Notes: generated by a model from the letters alone, not told the origin. Counted from the stretch's first letter, positions 19,087 to 28,419 are shown. The stretch: 64,000 nucleotides of DNA from Rhodococcus wratislaviensis (GCF_900455735.1 NZ_UAUI01000001.1:868001-932000), one strand, 5' to 3'. Made by a program: numbers and translations.

Positions 19087-19128
19087 GCGAGTCACCTTCG
19101 ATTTCAGGGATTCAGGTTTCGGTCTTGT

Positions 19129-20361
19129 TCAGGTGCGACGAACGAGGCGGGCGTAGTCGACTCCGCCGAGGCCGTAGGTCCAGCCTGCGGCGTCCAGCGC
19201 CGATGAGATCCATCTGGGAACATGAAGCCCGTACTGCCGCCGATGTCCGTCGCGTTCGGAAGAACCGTTGACTGCGAGCAGGATACGGCCACTGCGCCCC
19301 CAGCCGTCCGGTGTCGCGTAGAGCCGCAAAGTGCGACCGGCGTTGCCGGGATCGTCGGCTTGGTCGACCAGCGTGAGTCCGGCCGCATCGATGTAGGTGT
19401 CCCATCCGAGGCGTTCAATGGCGCATCGGCGGATCTCGACGTTGCGTTCGCGTGCGATGCGTTCGGCAGTCGGGTCGCGAACGACCCAGCCCGGGACGAT
19501 GGTCCCGTGCTGAACGAACACTGTGCGGCCGTCTTGGAATTCGAGTGCAGGGGCATCCGCGTGGTGCAGCCGGTGTTCGTTGTGCACACGGCCCGGTATG
19601 GGTTCGGTATGAAGGGTGGTGGGTCGTTCTGCCATGACACATACGTTGTCGAACGCCCACCACCATCCGGTTGCGCCAGTCAGCGCGATGTTGGCGTCGA
19701 GTAGCGCGTCGTCGTGGGAGTGGAATTTCGCGAGGCCGAATCGACGGTACGTGTCGTAGTAGGCGACCCGGTGGGCTTCTTGTTGTCCGTACCAGGTGAC
19801 ACCGAGGACAGCAGGGGTCAGAAGTGCCCGTATCGCAGCGGCGACTCCGTCGAAAAGCGTGGTGTGAAGCGAATCCCAGACGGTTGCTCGGATAATCCTA
19901 TCGGGGCTGATGCCGACGCGGGCAGCATCCTCGGGCGGCTTCACCCGTGCGGCCTCGACCGCCCGGCGCTCGTTCGGCCAGTCGGATCTCCTGCGCTCGA
20001 TTCGTGCGTCCATGCGTCTGCGTGATTCCGAGAGCATGGCTGCGATACGGGCGGAAGCGCAATGGATTCCGTTGCCATCGAACGACATCGGCGGTGACAA
20101 GCCTTCGGCGACGATGAGGTCCGATCCGGCGACGGGAGACGAAACCCACACGAACTCCGGTATTCGTAATCCTGACTTCCGATACAGTTGCGCGACAGCT
20201 GATTCTGCCGTGACGCGATCGGAGGGGCGTGCGCACAGCCCGTGCCCGAGCCATACATCACGCACGGCCTCGACGGCGAGAATGAAGTCGGAGGAGACAT
20301 CGGTGTTCTCGGTAAATTGCGCTCGGGATCGATCCACCGAGCGAAACGGTGCGGCGCTCAC
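19129..20361 (-). CDS. DUF6745-like protein
   Basis: A 410-residue soluble protein. The C-terminal half shows the DUF6745 pattern: ALEFQDGRTVFVQHGTIVPGWVV, then RDPTAERIARERNVEIRRCAIERLGWDTY, then TLRLYATPDGW. The N-terminal half is helical and Arg-rich with a WWWAFDNVCVMAERP segment. The family's function is unknown; leucine-rich-repeat-like or immune-type roles have not been shown. GTG start at 20361 without a strong ribosome site, so the exact start is uncertain. Operon with the 151-residue partner downstream. Confidence 0.75.
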   Translation of the reverse strand: MSAAPFRSVDRSRAQFTENTDVSSDFILAVEAVRDVWLGHGLCARPSDRVTAESAVAQLYRKSGLRIPEFVWVSSPVAGSDLIVAEGLSPPMSFDGNGIHCASARIAAMLSESRRRMDARIERRRSDWPNERRAVEAARVKPPEDAARVGISPDRIIRATVWDSLHTTLFDGVAAAIRALLTPAVLGVTWYGQQEAHRVAYYDTYRRFGLAKFHSHDDALLDANIALTGATGWWWAFDNVCVMAERPTTLHTEPIPGRVHNEHRLHHADAPALEFQDGRTVFVQHGTIVPGWVVRDPTAERIARERNVEIRRCAIERLGWDTYIDAAGLTLVDQADDPGNAGRTLRLYATPDGWGRSGRILLAVNGSSERDGHRRQYGLHVPRWISSALDAAGWTYGLGGVDYARLVRRT

Positions 20362-21090
20362 GCGACGGTGGCGGTGTCCGCCTTTCCGGTAGTCATAGTT
20401 CTAGAGCGTGACACGAGGACGCGGCGCGCGCAAGGCCCGCGACTGACCCCGCACATGACAGAGTCGCAGTGAGCACGCCCAGCGATGACACCGACCACCG
20501 GATCGCCGAATGATACTCCGTCACTACTCACGCATCCAACGAGCTCAGAACCTGCTCGAGGACGCCGAACTGGACTTCGAACCAGCCAAGACGATGCCAG
20601 CCCTGGTCGTTTCAGTCCGGCAGACCCGCAGCGTGGTCGGCGCATCGGCACAAAACCCTCCGCACGTTTCCTCCACGAGCGCGAACATCCCCGATCGTGA
20701 CAACACTGAGCGGCGTGCCGATGACACTTTTGCGAATCAATTACCAATTACTCCGTATGCCTTTGCAATTCGTGGAGCACATCGCGATCAGGCAACTCGA
20801 CGAACAGGCACCAGCGCGCCTCGCCTACGAACAGTTGCTCATTCGATGCGACCGAGCGGCCGGTTACCTCCTCGAGGACGAGAACGCACACGGCCGTGCA
20901 GCAGCACTGCACCGACACACGACTGCCGTCCGGGTCGGAATCGCCCGTCGACACCGGCGAGTAGATGCCGAGAGCGCAACACTCCTCGATCTCCAGCGCG
21001 CACGGTTTCACCGGCGCCGCCAACCCCGGAGAAACACCGACCCGGCGTGAACGTGCCCGCGCACGGACCTGGGCCTACGAGGCCGACCGG
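20362..21090. other. Gene-poor stretch with one doubtful ORF
   Basis: About 730 bases without a convincing gene. The best plus-strand candidate runs from an ATG at 20721 to 21050 (109 residues). Its first 55 residues (MPLQFVEHIAIRQL, APARLAYEQLLIRCDRAAGYLL) look protein-like, but the second half becomes Arg-rich and shadow-like. It may be the frameshifted remnant of a small rhodococcal protein. No RNA, repeat or insertion sequence is recognised here. Confidence 0.35.
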
Positions 21091-21738
21091 TCACCGGCAG
21101 AGGGTGCGTTCGGCGGTTGCGATCAGGGTCCGGGAGACGTCGTCAACGGGGAGATTCCGCCCCGTGTAGAGCTGGTCGAAGCTGTCGAAGCTCGCCAACA
21201 GCCAGAGCAGGTCTGCGGCTTCGTCGACGGTGATCTCCGGCCGCAGGACATCCTGCTCGGCCAGTCGGTGGGCGAGGTGGGCCATCCCGCCGGCCCGGTT
21301 CTCCTCGATCCGCGCGATGGCCCCGCCGACGGCATCCGCGTCGAGTTGGGCCATCGAGAACAGCGCCCGGAAGACGTCGCGGTGGGCCGCGAACACCCGG
21401 ACACCGGAGTCGATTCCGCCGCGCAGGTGCTCCCGCGCGTCCGGGTGCTCCACCGCATCCACCACCGCCTGAAACCCTGCCCGGTGCCACCACAGGTCGG
21501 TGGTGACTGCGTCGAACAGCCCCGCTCGTGAACCGAAGACGAGGTAGACGGTGGACCGGGAGACCCCCGCCGTGCGGGCAACCTGCTCGACACTCACCGG
21601 TGTGGACGGTGCTCGGCGCAGCCGGTCATAGACCGCGTCGAGGATGTTGCGGCGCGTTTCCTCTGCCGCCTCCGCGCGCAGGCGCTGCTCATACTTCCTG
21701 GTGGCCACAGCCGTCACTCTAACATTTTCACTTGACAC
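21091..21738 (-). CDS. TetR family transcriptional regulator
   Basis: A 215-residue regulator. The helix-turn-helix lies at about residues 30-75 (SVEQVARTAGVSRSTVYLVFGSRAGLFDA), with a helical ligand/dimer domain after it. It is divergent from the FAD monooxygenase gene, and the 120-bp gap holds inverted repeats (21727-21757). The start is uncertain: the ATG at 21738 is kept, but a GTG a few codons later is possible. It is the probable repressor of the hydroxylase gene. Confidence 0.88.
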   Translation of the reverse strand: MSSENVRVTAVATRKYEQRLRAEAAEETRRNILDAVYDRLRRAPSTPVSVEQVARTAGVSRSTVYLVFGSRAGLFDAVTTDLWWHRAGFQAVVDAVEHPDAREHLRGGIDSGVRVFAAHRDVFRALFSMAQLDADAVGGAIARIEENRAGGMAHLAHRLAEQDVLRPEITVDEAADLLWLLASFDSFDQLYTGRNLPVDDVSRTLIATAERTLCR

Positions 21739-21757
21739 ATCGTCTTGTGAAGTTCAC
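21727..21757. promoter_or_regulatory. Candidate TetR operator
   Basis: GTGAAGTTCAC (21747-21757) is a palindrome with a single central base. It overlaps a larger imperfect palindrome, ACTTGACA-N8-TGTGAAGT (21730-21753). Both lie between the divergent TetR and monooxygenase genes. Confidence 0.5.
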
Positions 21758-21858
21758 GCTATTAATCAAAAGACATCTTGTCCGGCGAAATCGAGAAGAG
21801 CCCGCTGCCCTCCCCGGACACCGAGACAACCCAGCCTTCCGACCAAGGAGCTGACGTC

Positions 21859-23370
21859 GTGAACAGCCCGACCACATCCACCCGTCCGCCGGCACCCCCG
21901 GCGTCCACGCCTGTACTCGTGGTCGGAACGGGTCCGGCGGGTTTGACCACGGCAATCACGCTGGCTCGGCACGGGATCGAGGTCATGGTCGTGGAGCGAC
22001 GTGCCACCCAGTCGGGGCTGCCGAGGGCGGCCTCGGTCAGCACCCGCACGATGGAGCTGTTGCGTTCCTGGGGGCTGGAGCAGGAGATCCGGGCGGGCGG
22101 GGTCGAGGTCGAATGGAAGCAATGGGTCGGTCCTACACTCACCGCGGCCGGCGACACTCACCTGACCAGCTTCCCGACCCGGGAGCAGAGCGCGGTCCTC
22201 AGCCCGACCGCCCCTGCCTCGGTTCCACAAGATCACCTCGAACCCGTGTTGCTGGACCACCTGCGCTCGTTCGGCACCGCGCGGGTGGAGATGGGCACCG
22301 AAGTGGTCGGCCTGGACGGCCGAACCGATGACGTCCAGGTGACGTTGCGCGACGTCGAAACCCACGAAACCCGCATCGTCCACGCCCGCTACCTCGTCGC
22401 GGCGGACGGCGCGCGCAGCACGGTGCGCGACGCCCTCGGGATCGTGATGCGTGGGCCGGGGCGTCTGTCCCAGGCAGTCGGGACCGAGTTCCGCGCCCCG
22501 CTGTGGGAACTGCTCGGCGACCGCCGCTACTGCATCTACGCCGTCACCCACCCGGAAGCCGCCGGAGTCTTCGTCCCCGCCGGTCGCGGTGACCGATGGG
22601 TCTATGGCGTGGAACACGAACTCGCGCAGGAGCCCTCGCCAAGTCTGACGAAGGAGCAGTCCGCCCGCCTCATCCGGCTCGGCAGCGGACGTGCCGACCT
22701 GGCTCCGCGGATCGAACGCATCGGGACGTTCACCTTCGCCGCGCAGCTCGCCGACCGCTGGCGGGAGGGTGCCGCGTTTCTCGTCGGCGACGCCGCACAC
22801 CAGATCACCCCACGCGGGGGCACCGGCATGAACACCGCCATCCAGAGCGCCTACGACCTCGGGTGGAAACTCGCCTGGGTGCTCCGCGGCTGGACCGGAC
22901 CGCAACTGCTGGACACCTACGAGGCCGAGCGTCGACCGGTTGCCGCGCACAACGTGGCCCGATCGGCCGATCCGCACGGCGGGGCCCGACTCGCCGCACA
23001 AGAACTGCCCGCGGACCTCGGCGGCCGAATCCCGCACGTCTGGGTGCGCTCCCGGGCCGACGCTGCGTCCACCCTCGACCTACTCGGACCCGGGCTGACA
23101 ATGTTCACGAACGGCCCGAGCGCAGCCTGGCAACGCGCTGCGAGTTCCATTCCCGGGCCTCCGCTCGTCGTCCACGACCTCGACGCCATCACCGCTCGCG
23201 GAATGGGCATCCCCCGCGGCGGGGCACTCCTGGCGCGCCCGGACGGGGCGCCTGCCGGATGGTGGCCGTCAGGCACCGAACCGGCCGCGGTACTGCGCGA
23301 CGCGATCCGGGCCTTGCCGACGCCACCCGAGACAGCGGATCGACTCGCGGAAGGCGCCTACGCCCGTTGA
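21859..23370 (+). CDS. FAD-dependent aromatic monooxygenase (PHBH/MhpA/RdmE type)
   Basis: A 503-residue class A flavoprotein hydroxylase. GTGPAGL at residues 23-29 binds the FAD ADP moiety, a DG motif (VAADGARSTVRDALG) is in the middle, and the second FAD motif GDAAHQITPRGGTGMNT is near residue 310. A C-terminal thioredoxin-like tail is present, as in phenol or 3-(3-hydroxyphenyl)propionate hydroxylases. It inserts one oxygen atom into an aromatic ring using NAD(P)H. The GTG at 21859 has AAGGAG 8 bases upstream; the frame stays open to 21778 but without a ribosome site. It converges with an aromatic-acid MFS carrier. Confidence 0.9.
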   Translation: MNSPTTSTRPPAPPASTPVLVVGTGPAGLTTAITLARHGIEVMVVERRATQSGLPRAASVSTRTMELLRSWGLEQEIRAGGVEVEWKQWVGPTLTAAGDTHLTSFPTREQSAVLSPTAPASVPQDHLEPVLLDHLRSFGTARVEMGTEVVGLDGRTDDVQVTLRDVETHETRIVHARYLVAADGARSTVRDALGIVMRGPGRLSQAVGTEFRAPLWELLGDRRYCIYAVTHPEAAGVFVPAGRGDRWVYGVEHELAQEPSPSLTKEQSARLIRLGSGRADLAPRIERIGTFTFAAQLADRWREGAAFLVGDAAHQITPRGGTGMNTAIQSAYDLGWKLAWVLRGWTGPQLLDTYEAERRPVAAHNVARSADPHGGARLAAQELPADLGGRIPHVWVRSRADAASTLDLLGPGLTMFTNGPSAAWQRAASSIPGPPLVVHDLDAITARGMGIPRGGALLARPDGAPAGWWPSGTEPAAVLRDAIRALPTPPETADRLAEGAYAR

Positions 23371-23385
23371 GTGGAAGATTCGAGC

Positions 23386-24759
23386 TCATGCACGTCGTTG
23401 GGTGCGAGAGCGACGTTCGAGCATCAGGACGCTGATACTGGCGACAACCAGAACCACCGCCATGGCGAAGAAGACGTCGCGTGGAAGAAAGCCGGCGCCG
23501 AGTGCAGACCCGACGATCAACGGGCCGGCGATTCCACCGAGCCGTCCGATCCCGAGGGCCCAGCCGACTCCGGTGGACCGCATTCCGGGTGGATACAGCA
23601 CAGTTGCGAGGGCGATGACGCTCATCTGCCCGCCGGTCACACACGTTCCCGTCAGGAATGCAGTTCCGAGAAGTGCCCAAGTGCTGCCGCCGCCGATGAC
23701 CAACCCCAGCGCGGCGACAAAGGCCGCACCACCGAGATAGACAATGCCCAGAGTGCGGAACGGGTTGGTCTTGTCCATCGCGGGACCGATGACGATTGCT
23801 GCCAGAATCCCGCCGATCGTGGTCAAGACGGTCGAGGCGATCACGACGCGTGAAGACGCTCCCAGCGAGCCGACGATCGTCGGAAGCCAACTTTGAATTG
23901 CGTAGAAGGCCGCCAGATTTGCCGCGAATGCAGTCCACAGCAGGAGGGTGCTCAGGAACCACCTGCCGCGTACCAGATCGACGACCACCTGAACCCTCCC
24001 ACGATCGGGTTCCTCGACACTCGAGTAGTCGGCCCGAATGACCGCATCCGCAGGCAAGCCGGGTTCGATGCGGCGGAGGGTGGCGTGTGCACGGGCGGAG
24101 GCGCCGCGCATCAGAAGGTAGCGGGGCGAATCGGGGAAGTAACGCAGCAGAAGAACGAGTAGCACCAATGGCACGATGCCTCCGATGACGAACATCGCGC
24201 GCCAGCCCCAGTGTGGGATGACGATGCCGGAGACGATTCCCGCGGCTACGAAGCCGAGTGCGAACCAACAGTAGATGAACATCACGAAGGACGACCGTCG
24301 CCGGACGGGGGCGAATTCGCTGGTCAGAGCGACAAGGCTGGGGATGGCTGCGCCCAGCCCGGCACCGGTCAGGAAACGCAGGGTGATCAGCTGAATCGGG
24401 CCGGTCGTGAGAGCGCAGAGCAGGGTGAGGATGCCGAACAGTGCGGTGCACGCGATGACGGTGCGTCGGTGTCCATACCGATTCGCCAAGGGTGACAAAA
24501 CCAGGTATCCGACCATCAATCCCACGATCGCCGCGGAGAAGATCGGGCCGAGCGATGCGAGGGGTAGACCCCATTCCCGGGCTATCGCCGGCGCGACGAA
24601 GCTGATCGCCTGGGTGTCGAAGCCGTCGAGGAACATGACGGCTCCGGCAAGGGCAAGCAGGAGGTAGTGGAAGCGGCCGACGGGTCGTCTGTCGATGACA
24701 TCACTGACGAGAATCCCGTGGGCAGGGCGCACTGGGGAGCGGGAGAGTTCCGAGTCCAT
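23386..24759 (-). CDS. MFS transporter, aromatic acid:H+ symporter (AAHS) family
   Basis: A 457-residue carrier with twelve hydrophobic segments. The AAHS hallmark DGFDTQ is at residues 45-50 in the first membrane helix, and LANRYGHRR is in the loop between helices 2 and 3. Members take up 4-hydroxybenzoate, protocatechuate, gallate or related acids with protons. The ATG at 24759 gives a normal family length; the frame stays open to 24885 across the operator. The palindrome at 24875 places it under the same control as the nitroaromatic genes. Confidence 0.9.
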   Translation of the reverse strand: MDSELSRSPVRPAHGILVSDVIDRRPVGRFHYLLLALAGAVMFLDGFDTQAISFVAPAIAREWGLPLASLGPIFSAAIVGLMVGYLVLSPLANRYGHRRTVIACTALFGILTLLCALTTGPIQLITLRFLTGAGLGAAIPSLVALTSEFAPVRRRSSFVMFIYCWFALGFVAAGIVSGIVIPHWGWRAMFVIGGIVPLVLLVLLLRYFPDSPRYLLMRGASARAHATLRRIEPGLPADAVIRADYSSVEEPDRGRVQVVVDLVRGRWFLSTLLLWTAFAANLAAFYAIQSWLPTIVGSLGASSRVVIASTVLTTIGGILAAIVIGPAMDKTNPFRTLGIVYLGGAAFVAALGLVIGGGSTWALLGTAFLTGTCVTGGQMSVIALATVLYPPGMRSTGVGWALGIGRLGGIAGPLIVGSALGAGFLPRDVFFAMAVVLVVASISVLMLERRSRTQRRA

Positions 24760-24874
24760 TACGACTTCTTTCGCGTTGGGGCGAGTCCGGTTCGGGGTAG
24801 GCATCGCGTCCCCGTGGTGTCCGAGAACGGGACCGCCTCGTTGCCCGATGACGAAGACCATAGAAGTGGATTGC

Positions 24875-24895
24875 GTTACAGTCAATAGCTGTAAC
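24875..24895. promoter_or_regulatory. GTTACAG-N7-CTGTAAC operator between MFS and DoxX genes
   Basis: GTTACAGTCAATAGCTGTAAC has perfect 7-bp arms. Sites with the same 21-bp spacing lie at 27090 and 28420. The regulator is probably the TetR protein encoded at 28463, whose own promoter has the third site. Confidence 0.75.
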
Positions 24896-25030
24896 CTATC
24901 CTCTGTGTCTACGCTCTACCCACTGCGACGGCCCATCCAGGCCGTTCCAGCACTTCTCCACCACGGAGTGGAGGGCAATCACCGAACCCCCGGTCAGGTC
25001 CCACTGGCTGGTCAACCCCAAGGAGAGCAC

Positions 25031-25576
25031 GTGAATGTGCAAGCGGCACTTATCGGATCGCCGTCGATGAGTTCATTCGATTTCGCGCTATCGGTGCTAC
25101 GAGTCAGCCTCGGTGGCACCATGGCCGCTCACGGTTGCCACAAGATCTTCCTCGGCGGCCGTCTGTCAGGAAACGCCACATGGTTCGAGAGACTGGGGAT
25201 GCGGCCCGGCGCCTTCCACGTTCGCGTGGCGGCAGGGACCGAGATCCTGGCCGGGGCCGCCCTCGCCCTCGGCCTGTTCACTTCGGTCGCCGCCGCAGCT
25301 TTCGTGGCACTCATGCTCGTCGCCGCCTGGACAGTGCACCGCCCCAACGGTTTCTACATCATGGGCTCGGGCTGGGAATACACATTCATCCTCGCGGTGA
25401 CTGCCGTGTGCATCGCCGTTCTGGGCGCCGGAGAGTTCAGCGTCGAACATTTGATGTTCGGCAGTAATCCGCTCGATGGATGGACCGGACTCGTCGTTGC
25501 AGTAGGCGTCGGCGCCGTCGGTGGGATCGGCCAGCTGGTTCTGTTCTATCGGCCGGCGAACGCCGAAGCCGCATAG
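25031..25576 (+). CDS. DoxX family membrane protein
   Basis: A 181-residue protein with four hydrophobic helices and the DoxX opening pattern (VLRVSLGGTMAAHGCHKIF...GRL, then GMRPGAFHVRVAAGTEILAG). DoxX proteins are membrane partners in redox or quinone-linked processes, and their substrate is unclear. GTG start at 25031 with AAGGAGAG upstream. It is divergent from the AAHS carrier and shares the palindrome at 24875, which ties it to the nitroaromatic regulon. Confidence 0.85.
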   Translation: MNVQAALIGSPSMSSFDFALSVLRVSLGGTMAAHGCHKIFLGGRLSGNATWFERLGMRPGAFHVRVAAGTEILAGAALALGLFTSVAAAAFVALMLVAAWTVHRPNGFYIMGSGWEYTFILAVTAVCIAVLGAGEFSVEHLMFGSNPLDGWTGLVVAVGVGAVGGIGQLVLFYRPANAEAA

Positions 25577-25591
25577 TTCGGCACCGACCCG

Positions 25592-25620
25592 GGACCCGCA
25601 CGCGAAAGCGTTGCGGGTCC
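25592..25620 (+). terminator. Terminator after the DoxX gene
   Basis: GGACCCGCACGC pairs with GCGTTGCGGGTCC with one bulged base around a GAAA loop, starting 15 bp after the DoxX stop. Confidence 0.7.
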
Positions 25621-25688
25621 TGCCATTCCCGAGTCCACTCCCCCGGCGCCGCCGGAACCGTGGGGAGAAGTATCCCGGATACGCGAAA

Positions 25689-25721
25689 CTACCCGCTCGC
25701 CCGAGATGGGCGAGCGGGTAG
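25689..25721 (-). terminator. Terminator after the nitroreductase gene
   Basis: A perfect 14-bp stem CTACCCGCTCGCCC/GGGCGAGCGGGTAG with a 5-base loop, 13 bp beyond the nitroreductase stop on the minus strand. Confidence 0.85.
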
Positions 25722-25733
25722 AGAACTGCCGGA

Positions 25734-26513
25734 CTATGGCGCGCCGTCGTCGCCGTAGAACCTGGCGAAGGACGTCACCGGCTCCCGGCTGGTGCTGTGA
25801 CCGTTCAATTTGTGTTGGCGGTCCGCGTAGCCCAGAGCCAGGCCGCAGACAATGATGTGGTCCTCCGGGATGTCGAGCTGCTGCCGCAACACCGGATAGA
25901 AGTCGATGAAGGACGCCTGTGGGCAGGTGTCCAGTCCGATGCCGCGAGCGGCGAGAATCAAAGCCTGCAGAAAGAGACCGGCATCGACGAGAGCGCCGGC
26001 CAATGGGTGACGACTCACGGTCACGATGAGACCTACCGGCGCGCCGAAGAAGTCGTAATTGCGACGGTGGTGCGCCAACCGCGCCTCCGCATCCGTCGGC
26101 GCGATGCCGAGCGCGCCCCCGTAGAGGCCTTCACCGAACTGTCGGCGCCGCGTATGGAAGGGCTCCGGCCACTCGTCAGGCTTCGGCTGGTAGTCGTACT
26201 CCCGGGTTCGCACCCGACCATCCGTGTCATGGGCGGCCAGCAGGGCCGCCGTGAGGCGGGCCTTGACCGAGCCCGTGACTACGTGAACCTGCCATGGCTG
26301 GCAGTTCGAATTGCTCGCTGAGCGCGCTGCCAGTTCCAGGAGCCGTTCGACGACCGAGCGCGGAACCGGCGTCGCCGAGAAGGCTCGAACGCTCCGCCTG
26401 CTCAGCAGAGCCTGCTCGACCGTCAGTTGCCTCGCTGCGTTGTTCGACTCCGGGAGCACCTCTGATGCGGGGGTGGTCGTTTCGTTCATGAAACACTGGA
26501 CCTCTTCCAACAT
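25734..26513 (-). CDS. Nitroreductase (possible 4-nitrobenzoate reductase, PnbA-like)
   Basis: A flavin reductase of about 259 residues from the NfsB/FRase I fold. The FMN-binding SRRSVRAFSATPVP motif is near residue 35, and SASNSNCQPWQVHVV follows. The C-terminal half has the DAGLFLQALILAARGIGLDTCPQ and HIIVCGLALGYAD motifs. PnbA-type enzymes reduce 4-nitrobenzoate to 4-hydroxylaminobenzoate. The next gene encodes a protein of the lyase family that uses this product, so that role is likely but inferred. The ATG at 26513 overlaps the upstream stop (TGATG); an internal ATG at 26489 is an alternative. Confidence 0.82.
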   Translation of the reverse strand: MLEEVQCFMNETTTPASEVLPESNNAARQLTVEQALLSRRSVRAFSATPVPRSVVERLLELAARSASNSNCQPWQVHVVTGSVKARLTAALLAAHDTDGRVRTREYDYQPKPDEWPEPFHTRRRQFGEGLYGGALGIAPTDAEARLAHHRRNYDFFGAPVGLIVTVSRHPLAGALVDAGLFLQALILAARGIGLDTCPQASFIDFYPVLRQQLDIPEDHIIVCGLALGYADRQHKLNGHSTSREPVTSFARFYGDDGAP

Positions 26514-27025
26514 CAGCCGACCGTGGCCGGGGTGATGTCGTACGAGATCCGTCCTGCAGGGAGATAGAACAGCGCGATCAACGCTCCTCCCCTGACCTCC
26601 GGATAGTGATGACTGCCAGGACCCGGCGCAGTCCAACCCGCGCCCTGCCAGCCGCGCGGTCCGGCAAGTTCGGCGCCCGGATCGAGCGGTACGACGAGAT
26701 TCAGTTCACCGTAGGGATGCTGGTGGTACTGGCCGCGGTAGCGGGGCACGCTGTCCATATAGACCGCGGTAACGCTGAAGTAGTTGAGGACGTCGCTCGG
26801 TTCGGCGATGCGACTCCGCCGATAGCGCGGCCCGTCGACTTCGACGTTCGCGGCCCACCCTTCTTCGACGCCGTCCGTGATCATCTGCGCAAGGTCGTCG
26901 TACAGAGCGGTTCCGGGGCCGTACGTGCTGTTGAGCCAGTCTTCCAGCTCGCCGCCGGCAGTGCGGTTCTTCACCTCTTCGAGGAACGGAATACTGCGCT
27001 CGATCAGGGCTTGGCTGGGATTCAT
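26513..27025 (-). CDS. 4-hydroxylaminobenzoate lyase-like protein (PnbB/DUF4863 family)
   Basis: A 170-residue protein. Its second half is a small beta-barrel with YHQHPYGELNLVVPL and GSHHYPEVRGGALIALFYLPAGRISY, which fits the DUF4863/PnbB family. Known members convert 4-hydroxylaminobenzoate to protocatechuate and ammonia. It lies first in a two-gene operon with a nitroreductase, matching the pnbB-pnbA pairing, and is divergent from an MFS carrier across the palindrome at 27090. Family assignment is from pattern recall. Chemistry is inferred from family and context. Confidence 0.75.
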   Translation of the reverse strand: MNPSQALIERSIPFLEEVKNRTAGGELEDWLNSTYGPGTALYDDLAQMITDGVEEGWAANVEVDGPRYRRSRIAEPSDVLNYFSVTAVYMDSVPRYRGQYHQHPYGELNLVVPLDPGAELAGPRGWQGAGWTAPGPGSHHYPEVRGGALIALFYLPAGRISYDITPATVG

Positions 27026-27089
27026 CTTGACTCCTACGAATGAGACTCACACCACTCTTGCGGCTACTCGCACAGTAGGACGTAATTAC

Positions 27090-27110
27090 GTTACAGTCAA
27101 CATCTGTAAC
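27090..27110. promoter_or_regulatory. GTTACAG-N7-CTGTAAC operator between lyase and MFS genes
   Basis: GTTACAGTCAACATCTGTAAC has perfect 7-bp arms that extend to 9 bp (ACGTTACAG/CTGTAACGT). It is centred in the 108-bp gap between two divergent genes and is the most symmetrical of the three sites. Confidence 0.78.
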
Positions 27111-27133
27111 GTAACTGCATCGGAAGACATCGC

Positions 27134-28366
27134 ATGCCTCACTCGCCCTCGTGGAGAACCCCTCCTCGAGAAGTCCGCCCACGGTCTCACGCCGCGGCCT
27201 TCACCATGGTCGCTGCGATCACTGCCACACTGGTCGGCGCCTCCGCAGTTCCAACCCCGCTCTACGCGATCTACCAGCAGAGATGGGCGCTCTCCACGTC
27301 GCAATCCACACTCGCGTTCGGCGTGTACGCCGTCAGCCTGCTGTTGGCCCTGCTGACCGTCGGTTCGCTTTCCGATCAGATCGGCCGGCGCCCCGTCATC
27401 GTCGCCGCGCTCATGCTCGAAATAGCATCCATGGCGATCTTTGCCGGCGCAACCGGCCTGGAGTTACTTCTCGTTGCGCGGATTGTGCAGGGCTTCGCGA
27501 CCGGCGCCGCAATCAGCGCACTGGGTTCTGCGCTTGTCGACCTCGAAGCCTCCCCAGGCCATGGCGCCCGGATCAACAGCAGTGCCCACCCGATCGGACT
27601 CGCAGTGGGAGCACTCTTCTCGAGTACTGTGAGCGAGCACTTCCCCCGGCCCACCAGTACCGTCTATCTCGTTCTCCTCGTCGTGTTCGTGGTGGAAATC
27701 GCAGCGGCACTGACGATCCCGGAAACCGCGCCGCGCCGACGCAACCGCCCCGTGTCGATTCGACCGCGGGTGACAGTTCCGGGGCCCGCAGTCGGGGCGT
27801 TCCTTCTCACCGTTCCGTACGTTGTCGCGGTGTGGGCTCTCGCCGGCTTCTACCTCTCCCTCGGCCCGTCGCTCGCCCACAACGCGTTGCACGTACATAC
27901 GTCGATGGTCGGCGCCGCGATGGTGGCGACGCTGACCGGAACCGGGGCTGCGTCCATCTTCGTGCTACGCGCTGTCGGGCCACGGACGATCCTGCTCGTG
28001 GGCGCCGGGACCCTCGTCGCCGGAGTCGCCACAACGCTCTACGGCTCCGAAAAATCCTCCGCAATTGCGATTCTGACCGGAACGGCCATCGCAGGCGTGG
28101 GCTTCGGAGCAGGATTTCAGAGCGCGATCCGCACTGTCATGCCCCTTGTGCAACCTCACGAGAGAGCCGCACTCCTGTCGAGTGTCTATACGGTCGCCTA
28201 CCTCGCCAATTGCATTCCCTCCCTGGTTGCGGGATCTCTCATCGACCGCCTCGGCTTCATCGCAACCACGAGGATCTATGCGGGCCTGGTGGCATCGCTC
28301 GCTACCACCGCCTTCGTCGGACTCGCCTTCCGCCGCAATCGAGCGGACGCGCCCTCGAGTGCGTGA
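27134..28366 (+). CDS. MFS transporter (drug/metabolite efflux-like)
   Basis: A 410-residue carrier with about twelve hydrophobic segments. It has the GSLSDQIGRRPVI loop motif after helix 2 and ARIVQGFATGAAISALGSALVDL in helices 4-5. It is unlike the AAHS carrier at 23386, closer to efflux-type MFS proteins, and might export nitroaromatics or intermediates. It is transcribed away from the lyase-nitroreductase operon and towards the TetR gene, 96 bp upstream of it, under the operator at 27090. Confidence 0.85.
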   Translation: MPHSPSWRTPPREVRPRSHAAAFTMVAAITATLVGASAVPTPLYAIYQQRWALSTSQSTLAFGVYAVSLLLALLTVGSLSDQIGRRPVIVAALMLEIASMAIFAGATGLELLLVARIVQGFATGAAISALGSALVDLEASPGHGARINSSAHPIGLAVGALFSSTVSEHFPRPTSTVYLVLLVVFVVEIAAALTIPETAPRRRNRPVSIRPRVTVPGPAVGAFLLTVPYVVAVWALAGFYLSLGPSLAHNALHVHTSMVGAAMVATLTGTGAASIFVLRAVGPRTILLVGAGTLVAGVATTLYGSEKSSAIAILTGTAIAGVGFGAGFQSAIRTVMPLVQPHERAALLSSVYTVAYLANCIPSLVAGSLIDRLGFIATTRIYAGLVASLATTAFVGLAFRRNRADAPSSA

Positions 28367-28419
28367 CTCGCCGGTGGGCGCCGCCGACGCACCGCTACGT
28401 GCAGCCGGCACCGGAAAAA

